Shown: positions 40,659 through 49,427 of the stretch, piece by piece
How the letters are laid out: every line of letters begins with the position of its first letter
How positions within the stretch are numbered: position 1 is the stretch's first letter
Assembly (NCBI RefSeq): GCF_902459745.1
Contig: NZ_CABPSJ010000007.1
Coordinates: 186,001-250,000, forward strand
Source of the DNA: Pandoraea communis
GTDB taxonomy: Bacteria; Pseudomonadota; Gammaproteobacteria; Burkholderiales; Burkholderiaceae
DNA length: 64,000 bases
Reading direction: 5' to 3'
Made by a program: the position numbers and the translations under genes
Notes under the pieces: generated by a model
What the model was told of the DNA's origin: nothing
What the model saw: the letters and a program-made list of their open reading frames with translations, nothing else
Databases searched by the model: none

Positions 40659-41054
40659 ATGGCTGCGTCATCCCATGAAGAACTCGAACTGAATCGTTTG
40701 GTGCTTGAAGAGATCACCACGAAGTGGACGTTGCTCGTTCTCGATTCTCTCTGCGGTGGACCGATGAGGTTTAATGCCATACGTCGGGCAAACCCCGGCG
40801 TTACGCAAAAAGCACTGACGCAGTGCCTACGTCGACTTGAATACAACGGCTTTATCAATCGCACCGTCGTGAGCACCGCCCCCGTTGCAGTCTCTTACGA
40901 GATTTCACGTCTTGGGCGTTCGCTCGAACCTCAGTTACGCGCGTTGTTGCATTGGGCGGAGCAGCATCGAGACGAGGTCCAGGCTGCGCGACGGGTATTT
41001 GTCGCGCAGCAAGAGCACCCGCTACCGACTCGATCGGGAGTGGAAGACCGGTAG
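40659..41054 (+). CDS. HxlR-family transcriptional regulator
   Basis: A 131-residue winged-helix protein: ITTKWTLLVLDSLCGGPMRF, then VTQKALTQCLRRLEYNGFINR as recognition helix and wing. HxlR/HypR/YodB members respond to aldehydes, quinones or disulfide stress, often through cysteines. The conserved N-terminal Cys is absent here, but C32 (LCGGP) and C56 (TQCLRR) remain. Probably controls the divergent NmrA-family gene. Confidence 0.87.
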   Translation: MAASSHEELELNRLVLEEITTKWTLLVLDSLCGGPMRFNAIRRANPGVTQKALTQCLRRLEYNGFINRTVVSTAPVAVSYEISRLGRSLEPQLRALLHWAEQHRDEVQAARRVFVAQQEHPLPTRSGVEDR

Positions 41055-41108
41055 CCGCGCCGGTGGACTTAGCGATCGGACGCTACGGTAGTAGTACGTG
41101 CTGCGCGC

Positions 41109-42584
41109 TTGCTTGACTGGGTCAAAGCTAGTTCGTTGCCGTACGAAACGCGAGTGAGTTCGATTATTCGAGCGCCAGTAGCGCCCGCCTCCCCCGAAAC
41201 CGGGCAAAGACCGTCTTTGCCCTTGTCCGATAGCGTACCGACGAGATCGTCAAACTTATTTAACGTGACACAGACAACGGGTCAGTCTCTCTCGGCGGGT
41301 ATCGTGCCTCTAGATCGCATAGCACTCCATAAGAATCAATCGCTTTGGGAGAAGCTGGGTCCCGGCCTGATTACAGGCGCGGCAGACGATGACCCGAGCG
41401 GCGTTGCCACCTACTCGCAGGTGGGCGCTGCATTCGGGTATGGCTTGTTGTGGACGGCTTTGCTCACGTATCCGTTCATGATCGGGATTCAGATCGTTAG
41501 CGCCCAAATCGGACGCGTTACCGGTGACGGTATCGCTGCAAACGTTCGCAAGCACTACCCCGCCTGGATCCTGTATGTCCTCGTCGGACTCTTACTCGTG
41601 GCCAATACGATCAATATCGCAGCGGATGTCGGTGCGATGGGCGCGGCATTGAAGCTGCTGATCGGTGGTCCGGCGGTCTGGTACGCGGTCGCGTTCGGCG
41701 TGGTTTCGCTCACGTTGCAGGTCTTCATACCGTTTCCGCGTTACGCCCCGATTCTCAAGGCGCTGACGCTGGCGCTGCTCGCTTATGTCGCTACGGCTTT
41801 CAGCGTCAAAGTTTCGTGGGGGGCCGTGCTGTATCGGACAGTGGTGCCTGACGTGTCATTCCATATCGGCTACATCGTGGCAATAGTCGCGGTATTCGGC
41901 ACGACCATCAGCCCTTACATGTTCTTCTGGCAAGCCTCTCAGGAGGTCGAAGTTCAACGCGCGACGCAGGGGCAGGAGCCGCTTATCGAGGCGCCATCGC
42001 AGGCTTGGCGAACTTTGCGACGCATCAGGCTCGACACCTATATCGGTATGGCGCTCTCGAACGTGATCGCCTTTTTCATCATACTGACGGCGGCAGTCAC
42101 GCTATATCAGCATGGGGTCAGAGATATCCAGACCTCGACACAGGCGGCCGCCGCCCTTCGCCCCCTGGCCGGGGAATTTGCCTTTCTGCTGTTTTCCGCT
42201 GGCATTATCGGATGCGGTTTGTTGGCAGTGCCTGTGTTGGCCGGGGCGTCTGCCTACGCGGTGGCCGAGGCCTTCCAGTGGCGCATTGGCCTAGGGCGCG
42301 AAGTCATGCAGGCACGGGGCTTCTACGCCATATTAACGCTCGCGATCCTGCTCGGCGTCGCCCTGAATTTCACCCCCATCGACCCCATCAAAGCGCTTTT
42401 CTGGAGCGCCGTGATCAACGGTGTGATTGCCGTCCCGATCATGGTGATCGTGATGTTGATCGCGGCAAGGCCAGACGTCATGGGGAAATTCACGATAAGC
42501 CTGCGTCTCAAGGCGCTGGGGTGGTTGGCCACGGGCACAATGGCCAGCGCCGTCGTCATCATGTTCGCCACATGGGGACGGTGA
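41109..42584 (+). CDS. Nramp-related divalent metal transporter
   Basis: A protein of up to 491 residues with 11 membrane helices and the Nramp fold. Helix 1 reads LGPGLITGAADDDPSGVATYS instead of the canonical DPGN, and helix 6 reads FGTTISPYMFFWQASQE where Mn/Fe importers have a metal-binding MPH. It therefore belongs to the Nramp-related group, whose ion may be Mg, Al or another hard metal rather than Mn. The frame opens with TTG at 41109; the GTG codons at 41265 or 41304 are also possible, since homology begins at SLWEKLGPG. Single gene. Confidence 0.83.
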   Translation: MLDWVKASSLPYETRVSSIIRAPVAPASPETGQRPSLPLSDSVPTRSSNLFNVTQTTGQSLSAGIVPLDRIALHKNQSLWEKLGPGLITGAADDDPSGVATYSQVGAAFGYGLLWTALLTYPFMIGIQIVSAQIGRVTGDGIAANVRKHYPAWILYVLVGLLLVANTINIAADVGAMGAALKLLIGGPAVWYAVAFGVVSLTLQVFIPFPRYAPILKALTLALLAYVATAFSVKVSWGAVLYRTVVPDVSFHIGYIVAIVAVFGTTISPYMFFWQASQEVEVQRATQGQEPLIEAPSQAWRTLRRIRLDTYIGMALSNVIAFFIILTAAVTLYQHGVRDIQTSTQAAAALRPLAGEFAFLLFSAGIIGCGLLAVPVLAGASAYAVAEAFQWRIGLGREVMQARGFYAILTLAILLGVALNFTPIDPIKALFWSAVINGVIAVPIMVIVMLIAARPDVMGKFTISLRLKALGWLATGTMASAVVIMFATWGR

Positions 42585-43336
42585 GACGGCGGCGAGTCTG
42601 GAAGTACGCTCTCTCAAGAGACGCGTCGTCGGATCTTGCTCCCCCGGATACTCGACAATCGCACGATAGCTGTCGATGACGCTGCGCTCTGCCATGAGAC
42701 CGGTGTCCACTGGGAGTTGCACGCCGAAGAGCGCGACGTGATTGCCATGCTCTGTGAACGCCGGTTTCGGCGTCTGTTCGATATCAGACACGATGCCGGT
42801 GCCCTGCAAGTCTCTCTCTTCGTACGCTCACGTACCGACCATCGTCGCCGTTTTGCCTATCGTGAAAAGCGTGATGGAAACTCAGGACGTGAATTCATTC
42901 ATATCAAGGCCTGAAAATCACGGGCACGGACAATGATCATGAGAGACCACAAACACTTGAGCAAGCGAATGATTGCGCTGCATCTGGCAATCCGAGAGAC
43001 GCGACTGTCTTTGATCAGACAGGAGCGAGATCTGTATCAGGCGGCAGTTCGCGTGTGGGAGGAGGAAGGCGGACGATCGTCCCTACGACTACGGGGCATG
43101 AGTTTTTCGTTCTGGGTGTCAGAACCCTCTCCGTAGACTCCAGCGCGCGCTCATTCCCGAGGCTCAAACGTTTTGCCTGTCGGCGTCACGAGGCGTCCGT
43201 CCGGTATCGCTCATCGCACATGGCGACGGAGAAATTACGCGCCCATATGGCGAGTGCAGGGCTCGGCCTGCAAATGAGAATCGGGCGTCGCCGATAGCGG
43301 CGAATGCGTCGTAATCGCCCCCCTTGGGAGATCGAT
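42585..43336. other. Region with one doubtful small ORF
   Basis: A 65-codon frame at 42939-43136 (start MRDHKHLSKRMIALHLAIRE) has a basic helical product and could be real, but has only a weak ribosome site and no known family. The remainder shows overlapping frames on both strands and no motif I can support. Confidence 0.3.
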
Positions 43337-43765
43337 ATGAAACATCAATACATCTTGCGGCTTTGCACAGCCTTCGGGCTGACATTGAGCGTGGGCGTGG
43401 CAATGGCGGCGGAAGTCTTGCCGCCAACACAGCAGTCCGGCGCGGTGACGTACCTGTCGGGGGGGATCGGACTGGAGCAATCCCTGGCGATCAAGGATGC
43501 CATGCACAATTACCCGCTCGTTCTGACCTTTGTCGGCAGGACGGCAAACAACGGCAATGAATATCTCTCGGATATCCCCGTAACGATTTCAGATAATCGT
43601 GGAAACATGATTCTGACGACGCAGTCCGATGGACCGTTCATGCTGGCGTCGCTTCCGGATGGGCGCTACACGGTTACGGCGAGTTACGAGGGCGTCATGA
43701 AAAAGCATGCCGTCAACGTCTCAAGTCGCGCCCATGCTCATCAAACGTTTCTCTGGTCTCGATAA
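43337..43765 (+). CDS. Small secreted protein, paralogue of 53197-53667
   Basis: A 142-residue exported protein with signal peptide (LRLCTAFGLTLSVGVAMAAE). The mature part has YLSGGIGLEQSLAIKDAMHN, then YPLVLTFVGRT, YLSDIPVTISDNRGNMILTT and SLPDGRYTVTASYEG. The second half looks like a carboxypeptidase-regulatory-like beta-sandwich. The same blocks occur in order in the protein at 53197 (SYITGGIGEDE, YNLRMTFASKAGNYLSDV, RLPAGFYRVSA), so the two are paralogues. I start at 43337 with GGGAG eight bases upstream. Role unknown; probably periplasmic. Confidence 0.75.
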   Translation: MKHQYILRLCTAFGLTLSVGVAMAAEVLPPTQQSGAVTYLSGGIGLEQSLAIKDAMHNYPLVLTFVGRTANNGNEYLSDIPVTISDNRGNMILTTQSDGPFMLASLPDGRYTVTASYEGVMKKHAVNVSSRAHAHQTFLWSR

Positions 43766-44161
43766 TCAGCGCTCACGGGTAATAATCACCGGTGTCCCCG
43801 AATGCATCGGTAAGGACAGCCGCCCGAGTTGCGGTGGGAAAGCGGCAGCGGGCGCGATAGAGACAGCGGCAAATCAAGCCTCGGACCTGTCCCCGACGCT
43901 GGCGTTCTTTCTCCTGGTTAGTGGCGGCACGTTCAAGCAAAAGCTCGTGCATTTGGCGGGACCATCGCTAGCCAAGAAGATTTTTTGGGGGGGGCTCTGG
44001 GGAATTGCCGGCATGCTGCGGAGCATCCCGATCATCGTCATTGACCGCCTGGCCAGCGGGGTACGGCAGCGACCAGTACCAACTCAGTCGCTCAAGGCCG
44101 CGCCGTAGTGGTTCCTGACAGAGACATCGGACTTCGGCAGCACTCAGCGTCACGAGCCGGA
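43766..44161. other. 396-bp gap, nothing recognised
   Basis: Between the secreted-protein gene and the convergent TonB-receptor gene. A run of eight G at about 43987 and several overlapping frames are present, but no coding or RNA feature can be supported. Confidence 0.3.
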
Positions 44162-46387
44162 TCAGAAGTCCACGGCAGCCGAGGCGTAGAGTGTGCGCGG
44201 CGCTCCCAGAGACAGGGTTCCGTATGACGCCACACCGGACCAGTAATGACGATCGAACACGTTGTTCACACCAACGCGGAACGTCGTGCTTTTGCCGACA
44301 AGCTTCGTCTTATATCGCACCCCTAAGTCGACGGTTGTCCAGGAAGGCACCGATTGGGTGTTGGTCTGGTTGACATACTCGTCGGCGGTGTACGTCAGTG
44401 CGCCGGTCAGTGTCATGCCGGGTACCCACTTCACGTCCCACTCCACACCCGCATTCGCCATGAGCTGGGGCACGCCGACGGGGCGTTTGCCTTGTGTTGC
44501 TGCATTCGGCGTCTTGGTCAACTGTGCGTTCAGCCAGGTGAGGCCACCGATCAGGCGCAGCCCCGCGTATGGCTCGCCCGCCATCGTGAGTTCCAGACCG
44601 CGATTGCGTTGCTCGCTGTTGACGCTAAACACGGAGTTGCTGAGCGAACCGCTCGGTTTGGTGATCTCGAATGCCGCGAGCGTTGCAATCACGCCGCCCA
44701 TTGCGACCTTGACGCCCACTTCCTTTTGCTTGGTCTTGTACGGGGCAAACACCTCGCCCGCGTTGCTCGCCGTGGTGGGGGCCACATCGCCTTTACTCAA
44801 ACCCTCAATATAGTTGGCGTAAAGTGAAACATCTTCCGTTACCTTGAACAAAATGCCCGCCAGCGGCGTGATGGCACGCTTGTCGTAGGCCGTCGAAACG
44901 GCGCCGGAGACAGCGTTGTAGTTGTTCGAGCGGACCTCTTGGCCGCGCACGCCAAGCGTCAATTGCAATCTGTCGGCGAACAGCCCGATCGTGTCGGCCA
45001 GGGCAACGCCCGACAGCGTAGAGGTCGACCCCAACGGCACGCGCGTGGGGGCACGGATGAACTGCTCCGGCCTATCCACCGGGGCGTAGATATTCGATAG
45101 CAAGGCCGTGCCGGCGTTGGCACCCGATGCGACCCGGTCGGTGTAATAGTTCGCTTGCACGGTCACGGCGTGCGAGATGTCGCCGGTATGGAAGGTTCCC
45201 CGCACACCGGTATCCAGCGTCGTGCGGTTGACCTGAAACTTCCAGTTCTGCGGAGTCGCCGAAGTGTTGCCGAACGTGTCCAGAATGGTCGGTGTGGGTT
45301 CCGAAAGGCGCGCCACGTCGGATTTTGCAGTGCCCGCATCGGCGAACACCGTCACGTTATCCGACAGGTCGTATTCAACGTGCGCCAGTGTCGAGATATC
45401 GTTGGACTTCCACCAGCCCCATTTTTGCGTCACGTTTCGCGCACCGCTCGGCGCAGACGGTACCTGAATCCCGGCGGCGACGAGAAATGGCCGGGTGGGC
45501 GCATCGACCCATTGGTACTGCTCGATCACGTCAAGCGAGGCGCGCAGACGTGTGCCGCGATAGTCCAGTGACAGCGCGCCGACTTCGGCACGCGAGGACT
45601 GATTGTCCAGTGCGGTGCTGCCTTGGCGGTGCAAGTCATTAAAGCGAATGCCCCACTGACGTTCGTCACCGAACCGGCGGCTGACGTCGACCGCAATGCC
45701 GGCTTGACTCTTGGTGGCGTAGTCCACGGTGACCCGCGTCAGATCCCTCGCCAACGCTCGTTTGGGCACGATGTTGACCACCCCTCCCACGCCACCGTTA
45801 GGCGACATGCCATACAGCAAGGCGGCAGGGCCGCGCAGTATTTCCACGCGATCGATGTACTCGGTAAAGAGGTGATAGTTCGGCGACACCCCATACACAC
45901 CGTCGAACGCGACCTCTGACAAATTCCCCTCGTTGATCGGGAAGCCGCGAATAAAGAAGGAGTCGGTAACGCCGCCGATTTGGCCGGTGAATCGCACTGA
46001 CGGGTCCGAGTTCAAGACCTCTGCAAGGGTGACGGCTTGCTGATTTTCGATACGCTCAGACGTGTAGCTGGTCACCGAAAATGGCGTCTCCATGGCGCTC
46101 TTGTCGCCCAGTATCCCCACGCGCCCTCCCCTGGCGATCTGCCCGCCCGATGCTGGCGCCGTATCGCTCAACGCGGATGCACTTACCGTCGTCGCAGCCA
46201 GTCGACTGTCACTGGGCGAGCCATCAGCCGCCGGTGCGGCACCGGCCGCCAATGGAGCTTGCGCGAGCACCCCTGAAGAAAACGCGGTGGCCAGGACCAT
46301 GGCAAGGACGTGAGGCTTGGGTGCCTTAACGCCTCCATGGAAGTGATTTCGCCGTTTTGCATCATAGTGCTTCGTTTGTACTGACAT
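44162..46387 (-). CDS. TonB-dependent siderophore receptor
   Basis: A 741-residue outer-membrane receptor: signal peptide (ending SSGVLAQA), an N-terminal region of about 60 residues, plug domain (TPFSVTSYTSERIENQQAVT, then VRFTGQIGGVTDSFFIRGFP) and a 22-stranded barrel ending RTLYASAAVDF with terminal Phe. IEILRGPAALLYG-type sequence (RVEILRGPAALLYG) is diagnostic of the FhuA/FpvA-like siderophore group. It takes up a ferric-siderophore complex using TonB energy. A Fur box lies about 280 bp upstream. No siderophore synthesis or FecIR-type signalling genes are near, so it probably uses a foreign siderophore. Confidence 0.92.
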   Translation of the reverse strand: MSVQTKHYDAKRRNHFHGGVKAPKPHVLAMVLATAFSSGVLAQAPLAAGAAPAADGSPSDSRLAATTVSASALSDTAPASGGQIARGGRVGILGDKSAMETPFSVTSYTSERIENQQAVTLAEVLNSDPSVRFTGQIGGVTDSFFIRGFPINEGNLSEVAFDGVYGVSPNYHLFTEYIDRVEILRGPAALLYGMSPNGGVGGVVNIVPKRALARDLTRVTVDYATKSQAGIAVDVSRRFGDERQWGIRFNDLHRQGSTALDNQSSRAEVGALSLDYRGTRLRASLDVIEQYQWVDAPTRPFLVAAGIQVPSAPSGARNVTQKWGWWKSNDISTLAHVEYDLSDNVTVFADAGTAKSDVARLSEPTPTILDTFGNTSATPQNWKFQVNRTTLDTGVRGTFHTGDISHAVTVQANYYTDRVASGANAGTALLSNIYAPVDRPEQFIRAPTRVPLGSTSTLSGVALADTIGLFADRLQLTLGVRGQEVRSNNYNAVSGAVSTAYDKRAITPLAGILFKVTEDVSLYANYIEGLSKGDVAPTTASNAGEVFAPYKTKQKEVGVKVAMGGVIATLAAFEITKPSGSLSNSVFSVNSEQRNRGLELTMAGEPYAGLRLIGGLTWLNAQLTKTPNAATQGKRPVGVPQLMANAGVEWDVKWVPGMTLTGALTYTADEYVNQTNTQSVPSWTTVDLGVRYKTKLVGKSTTFRVGVNNVFDRHYWSGVASYGTLSLGAPRTLYASAAVDF

Positions 46388-46501
46388 GGCACGCGCTACT
46401 GGTAGAAGAATAGTTGTCTGCCGGACAGCGCAGCTCGTGTTGGCGACGCACAGTCCGGCAAGGAAGAAGAGCTAAAGGCAGGGGCTGCCGTCTGGTCGAG
46501 T

Positions 46502-46600
46502 TCAGGCGAACGGCGGATGGGCAAGGTGCATGCTGCCGGTGGCCATCAGGGCGCAGGCAATGACGCGCAGACGCTGGCGCGCCTGGAAAGCGGTAGACAT
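46502..46600 (-). CDS. Possible 32-aa leader ORF ahead of the TonB receptor
   Basis: A frame starting MSTAFQARQRLRVIACALMA and ending HPPFA lies between the Fur box and the receptor. It has a basic then hydrophobic profile like a short signal peptide. There is no strong ribosome site, so it may be chance or a regulatory leader. Confidence 0.3.
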   Translation of the reverse strand: MSTAFQARQRLRVIACALMATGSMHLAHPPFA

Positions 46601-46668
46601 ACGTGTGTTCCGGCAAAGATGCAGCGGCTCAAGTGCCTCATGCACTCGGCTACGATTCGGTTTTATTG

Positions 46669-46691
46669 ATAATGAGATTAATTCTCATTAA
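46669..46691. promoter_or_regulatory. Fur box
   Basis: AATGAGA (46671-46677) and TCTCATT (46683-46689) flank TTAAT within GATAATGAGATTAATTCTC, close to the Fur consensus GATAATGATAATCATTATC. The site would repress the TonB receptor (- strand) when iron is plentiful. It lies about 280 bp from the receptor's start, leaving a long leader. Confidence 0.8.
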
Positions 46692-46876
46692 TTGAATGGA
46701 GTGTAGGCAGCTTCGAACGAGCTGTAAATACTCCTAAGTAACTTCTCAGCGACTGTGGTGTTTTGCCAACATCAGATTGAGCGTTGGCGGAGAAGATGGC
46801 GATATCCAGCGCGCGGTAGCATTTTTCTAATAAATATTAATGCGCCACGTTCGTTGGTATCGATCAGGCGAAGCGG

Positions 46877-47878
46877 TCAATACACCGATGCCACGCCCGA
46901 TGGCCGGTGCTTGAAGCGCCGGTGCACCCAGTAGTACTGCTCGGGAAATTTGACGATCTGTTCCTCGAGGAACGCATTCATGCGTCGCGCGTCGACCTCG
47001 TCGTTTCCTGACGGGAAGTGTGCGAGCGGATCGAAAATCGTCAGCTTGTACCCTTGATAATTCGGGAGCACCTCCGTCACGAACGGCACAACCCGTGCGC
47101 GGCCCAGTCTGGCCAGACGCGAAACGGCCGTGAGTGTGCAGGCGGGGACCCCGAAGAACGGGACAAAAACGGAGTTGTCGACGCCCTGGTCCATATCCGC
47201 CGCGATCATGACCGGTTTGCCGGAACGCAGCAATCCCACGATCTTCTTGGCACTGGTCGCGCGCTCGATCATTTCTGCGCCGAATCGGCCGCGTTGCCGC
47301 TTCGCCAGATCGCATAGGCCCGCGCTGGACATACGTGTGTAAAGCGACGCAACGGGAAGGTGCGTCGAATAGAGCATGCACCCGACCTCAATGCCTACAA
47401 AGTGAAAACCCATGAAGATGGTGGGCGGAGCGGCCGGGTCGTCGAGATCGATCTTGCTGTCGAGCTGAACGATATTCTGAATCGACTGCGCGCTGCCAAA
47501 CCACTGGATGCCCCGCTCGAGATAGCTGCGGACAACGTGTCGGAAGTGGGTTCTTGCAAGCTTCTGATGCTCGAGGCTGGTCTTGTCGGGAAAGCAAAGG
47601 CGCAGGTTCACGAGGACGATATGCTTGCGGCGGCTCGGAAGCGCATACAAGACCGTGCCGACGACCATCCCGAGTCTGGCGACAAATGAATACGGAAGTA
47701 CGGAAAATACGCGTAGCAACGCCACGATGAGCGCAAGGCTGAGGCGTTTCAAGGCGTGTTCCCTAAGGGGGGTGAGTTGGGAAGCGAATTCAGACGCCAG
47801 GCCGGTGACCGTTTTGCTCGTCACCGCTTCGTGGAAATGCCTTCGCTGGAGATACTGACCGTGTGTCGCACAACACAA
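46877..47878 (-). CDS. LpxL/HtrB-family lipid A (lysophospholipid) acyltransferase
   Basis: A 333-residue inner-membrane acyltransferase. A hydrophobic anchor (LIVALLRVFSVLPYSFVARL, residues about 50-75) precedes the catalytic HX4E motif H-F-V-G-I-E in IFMGFHFVGIEVG. MIAADMDQGVDNSVFVPFFG corresponds to the conserved AxDQ..G block, and the end YYWVHRRFKHRP matches LpxL/LpxM. It adds a secondary acyl chain to lipid A or a similar lipid. The first 40 residues lack homology, so the true start may be internal. Single gene. Confidence 0.88.
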   Translation of the reverse strand: MCCATHGQYLQRRHFHEAVTSKTVTGLASEFASQLTPLREHALKRLSLALIVALLRVFSVLPYSFVARLGMVVGTVLYALPSRRKHIVLVNLRLCFPDKTSLEHQKLARTHFRHVVRSYLERGIQWFGSAQSIQNIVQLDSKIDLDDPAAPPTIFMGFHFVGIEVGCMLYSTHLPVASLYTRMSSAGLCDLAKRQRGRFGAEMIERATSAKKIVGLLRSGKPVMIAADMDQGVDNSVFVPFFGVPACTLTAVSRLARLGRARVVPFVTEVLPNYQGYKLTIFDPLAHFPSGNDEVDARRMNAFLEEQIVKFPEQYYWVHRRFKHRPSGVASVY

Positions 47879-48042
47879 GTTGTGGTGATGTCCCGGACTG
47901 CGGCGACTCGCGAACTCACACAGTGTAACAGGTAGTTTGAGCGCGACCTAACCTAACATTCTTGAGATGAGCGATCGTCGAGCGTGCCGCCGCCGGTCTC
48001 GGTCCGATCCGCCCTCCTCCGGCTTCCTGCAGTAGATAGCAC

Positions 48043-48068
48043 AACGCCGGCCCGGAAAGGCCGGCGTT
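48043..48068 (-). terminator. Hairpin after the MFS gene at 48111
   Basis: AACGCCGGCC and GGCCGGCGTT form a perfect 10-bp stem with a six-base loop, 42 bp past the - strand stop. Strong GC stem but no long T-tract. Confidence 0.6.
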
Positions 48069-48110
48069 ACCGTTTGACCTACAGTGCTTGCCGTCGAACG
48101 GTCGAGCGCA

Positions 48111-49427
48111 TCAGTCGAGCGCCACGCGCGACATCTCGCGGCTCTTGAGCGCCGCCACCAGCGAAATCAGGCTGATGACGATCACGTAGCCCGCCGGGGC
48201 CAGCTTGGAGCCGGTCGCGGCAATCAGCCACGTCGCGATGAACTGCGCAAACCCGCCGAACACCGAAACGCCCACGCCGTAGACGATCGCCAGACCCGTC
48301 GCACGAATATGACGCGGGAATACCTCGGTAATCATCGTCACCGTCGTCACCGAGATGAACACGGTCGGAATTGTTAGCACCGCCGCCACGACCAGCAGAC
48401 GCGCTGTATCGGGCGCCGCCGTCAGCCAGACGAATGCCGGCACGATCGATGCCAGCAGAACCACACGAGCAATCGTCACCACGCGCTTGCGCCCCCAACG
48501 GTCGCTGGCAATACCGGCGGCCGCAGCCAGAGCCATCTGCAAACCGCCTGCCACGAACGATGCCCACAGCCCGCTCGACAACGACAGCTTGAGCACGCCC
48601 ACGCCATAGTTGGTCAAGTAGTGCAGAGAGATATAGTTCGACGAGGTCGCACCGGCCGTCATCAGAATGCCCAGTACCAGCGCACGGCGATGCTCGCCCA
48701 GCACCTGTGCCGCCGGGCTGCGCGCACCGCGTTTGGCTGGCTCGACTTCATGCGTCTCGTCCAGATGCTTGCGGATATAGGTGCCTAGCGGTATCAGCGC
48801 CAAACCGATCAGAAACGGCACGCGCCAACCCCATGCGAGCAACTGCTCGTGCGACAGCGACGCGCTCAGCACCAGCCCCACCAGCGAACCAAGCAGTGTG
48901 GAGAACGCCTGGCTGAACAACTGCCAGCTTGCGAACAGGCCACGATTGTTGGCGTTCGCGTATTCGAGCAGCATCGACGTGGATGCGCCCACTTCCCCAC
49001 CCACGGCAAACCCCTGCACCAGACGGCCGGCGATCAGCAACATCGGTGCCGCCATGCCTATCTGCGCATATGTCGGCACCACCACGAAAACCGCCGAGCC
49101 TGCAGCCATCAGCCACAGCGTCAGCGTCATGGCAGCCTTGCGGCCATGACGATCGGCATAGCTGCCGATCACGATGCCGCCCAGCGGACGCACCACGAAG
49201 CCCACACCGAACGTCGCCAGCGACAGCAGCAACTGCGTGAACGGCGTGGCTGCGGGGAAAAACAACTTGCCAAGCACGGTCGCAAAGTACGTGTATATGG
49301 CGAAATCGAAGAACTCCAGGCCGTTGCCAACCGTAATGGCAACGATCTTCTTCGTGAGCGACGCCGGACGCACGCTCGCCTTGACCGGCGCGGTCTGTGC
49401 CGCAGTAGTATCGAGACGCGTCGTCAT
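48111..49427 (-). CDS. MHS-family MFS transporter
   Basis: A 438-residue, 12-helix symporter of the metabolite:H+ branch: ITVGNGLEFFDFAIYTYFA at helix 1, IGSYADRHGRKAAMTL in loop 2-3 and GRLVQGFAVGGEVGASTSML in helix 4. Its ATG overlaps the stop of the M20D amidohydrolase gene by 4 bp, so the two are co-translated. The transporter probably imports the amidohydrolase's amide substrate or exports its product. It belongs with the porin and divergent LysR to one cluster. Confidence 0.88.
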   Translation of the reverse strand: MTTRLDTTAAQTAPVKASVRPASLTKKIVAITVGNGLEFFDFAIYTYFATVLGKLFFPAATPFTQLLLSLATFGVGFVVRPLGGIVIGSYADRHGRKAAMTLTLWLMAAGSAVFVVVPTYAQIGMAAPMLLIAGRLVQGFAVGGEVGASTSMLLEYANANNRGLFASWQLFSQAFSTLLGSLVGLVLSASLSHEQLLAWGWRVPFLIGLALIPLGTYIRKHLDETHEVEPAKRGARSPAAQVLGEHRRALVLGILMTAGATSSNYISLHYLTNYGVGVLKLSLSSGLWASFVAGGLQMALAAAAGIASDRWGRKRVVTIARVVLLASIVPAFVWLTAAPDTARLLVVAAVLTIPTVFISVTTVTMITEVFPRHIRATGLAIVYGVGVSVFGGFAQFIATWLIAATGSKLAPAGYVIVISLISLVAALKSREMSRVALD

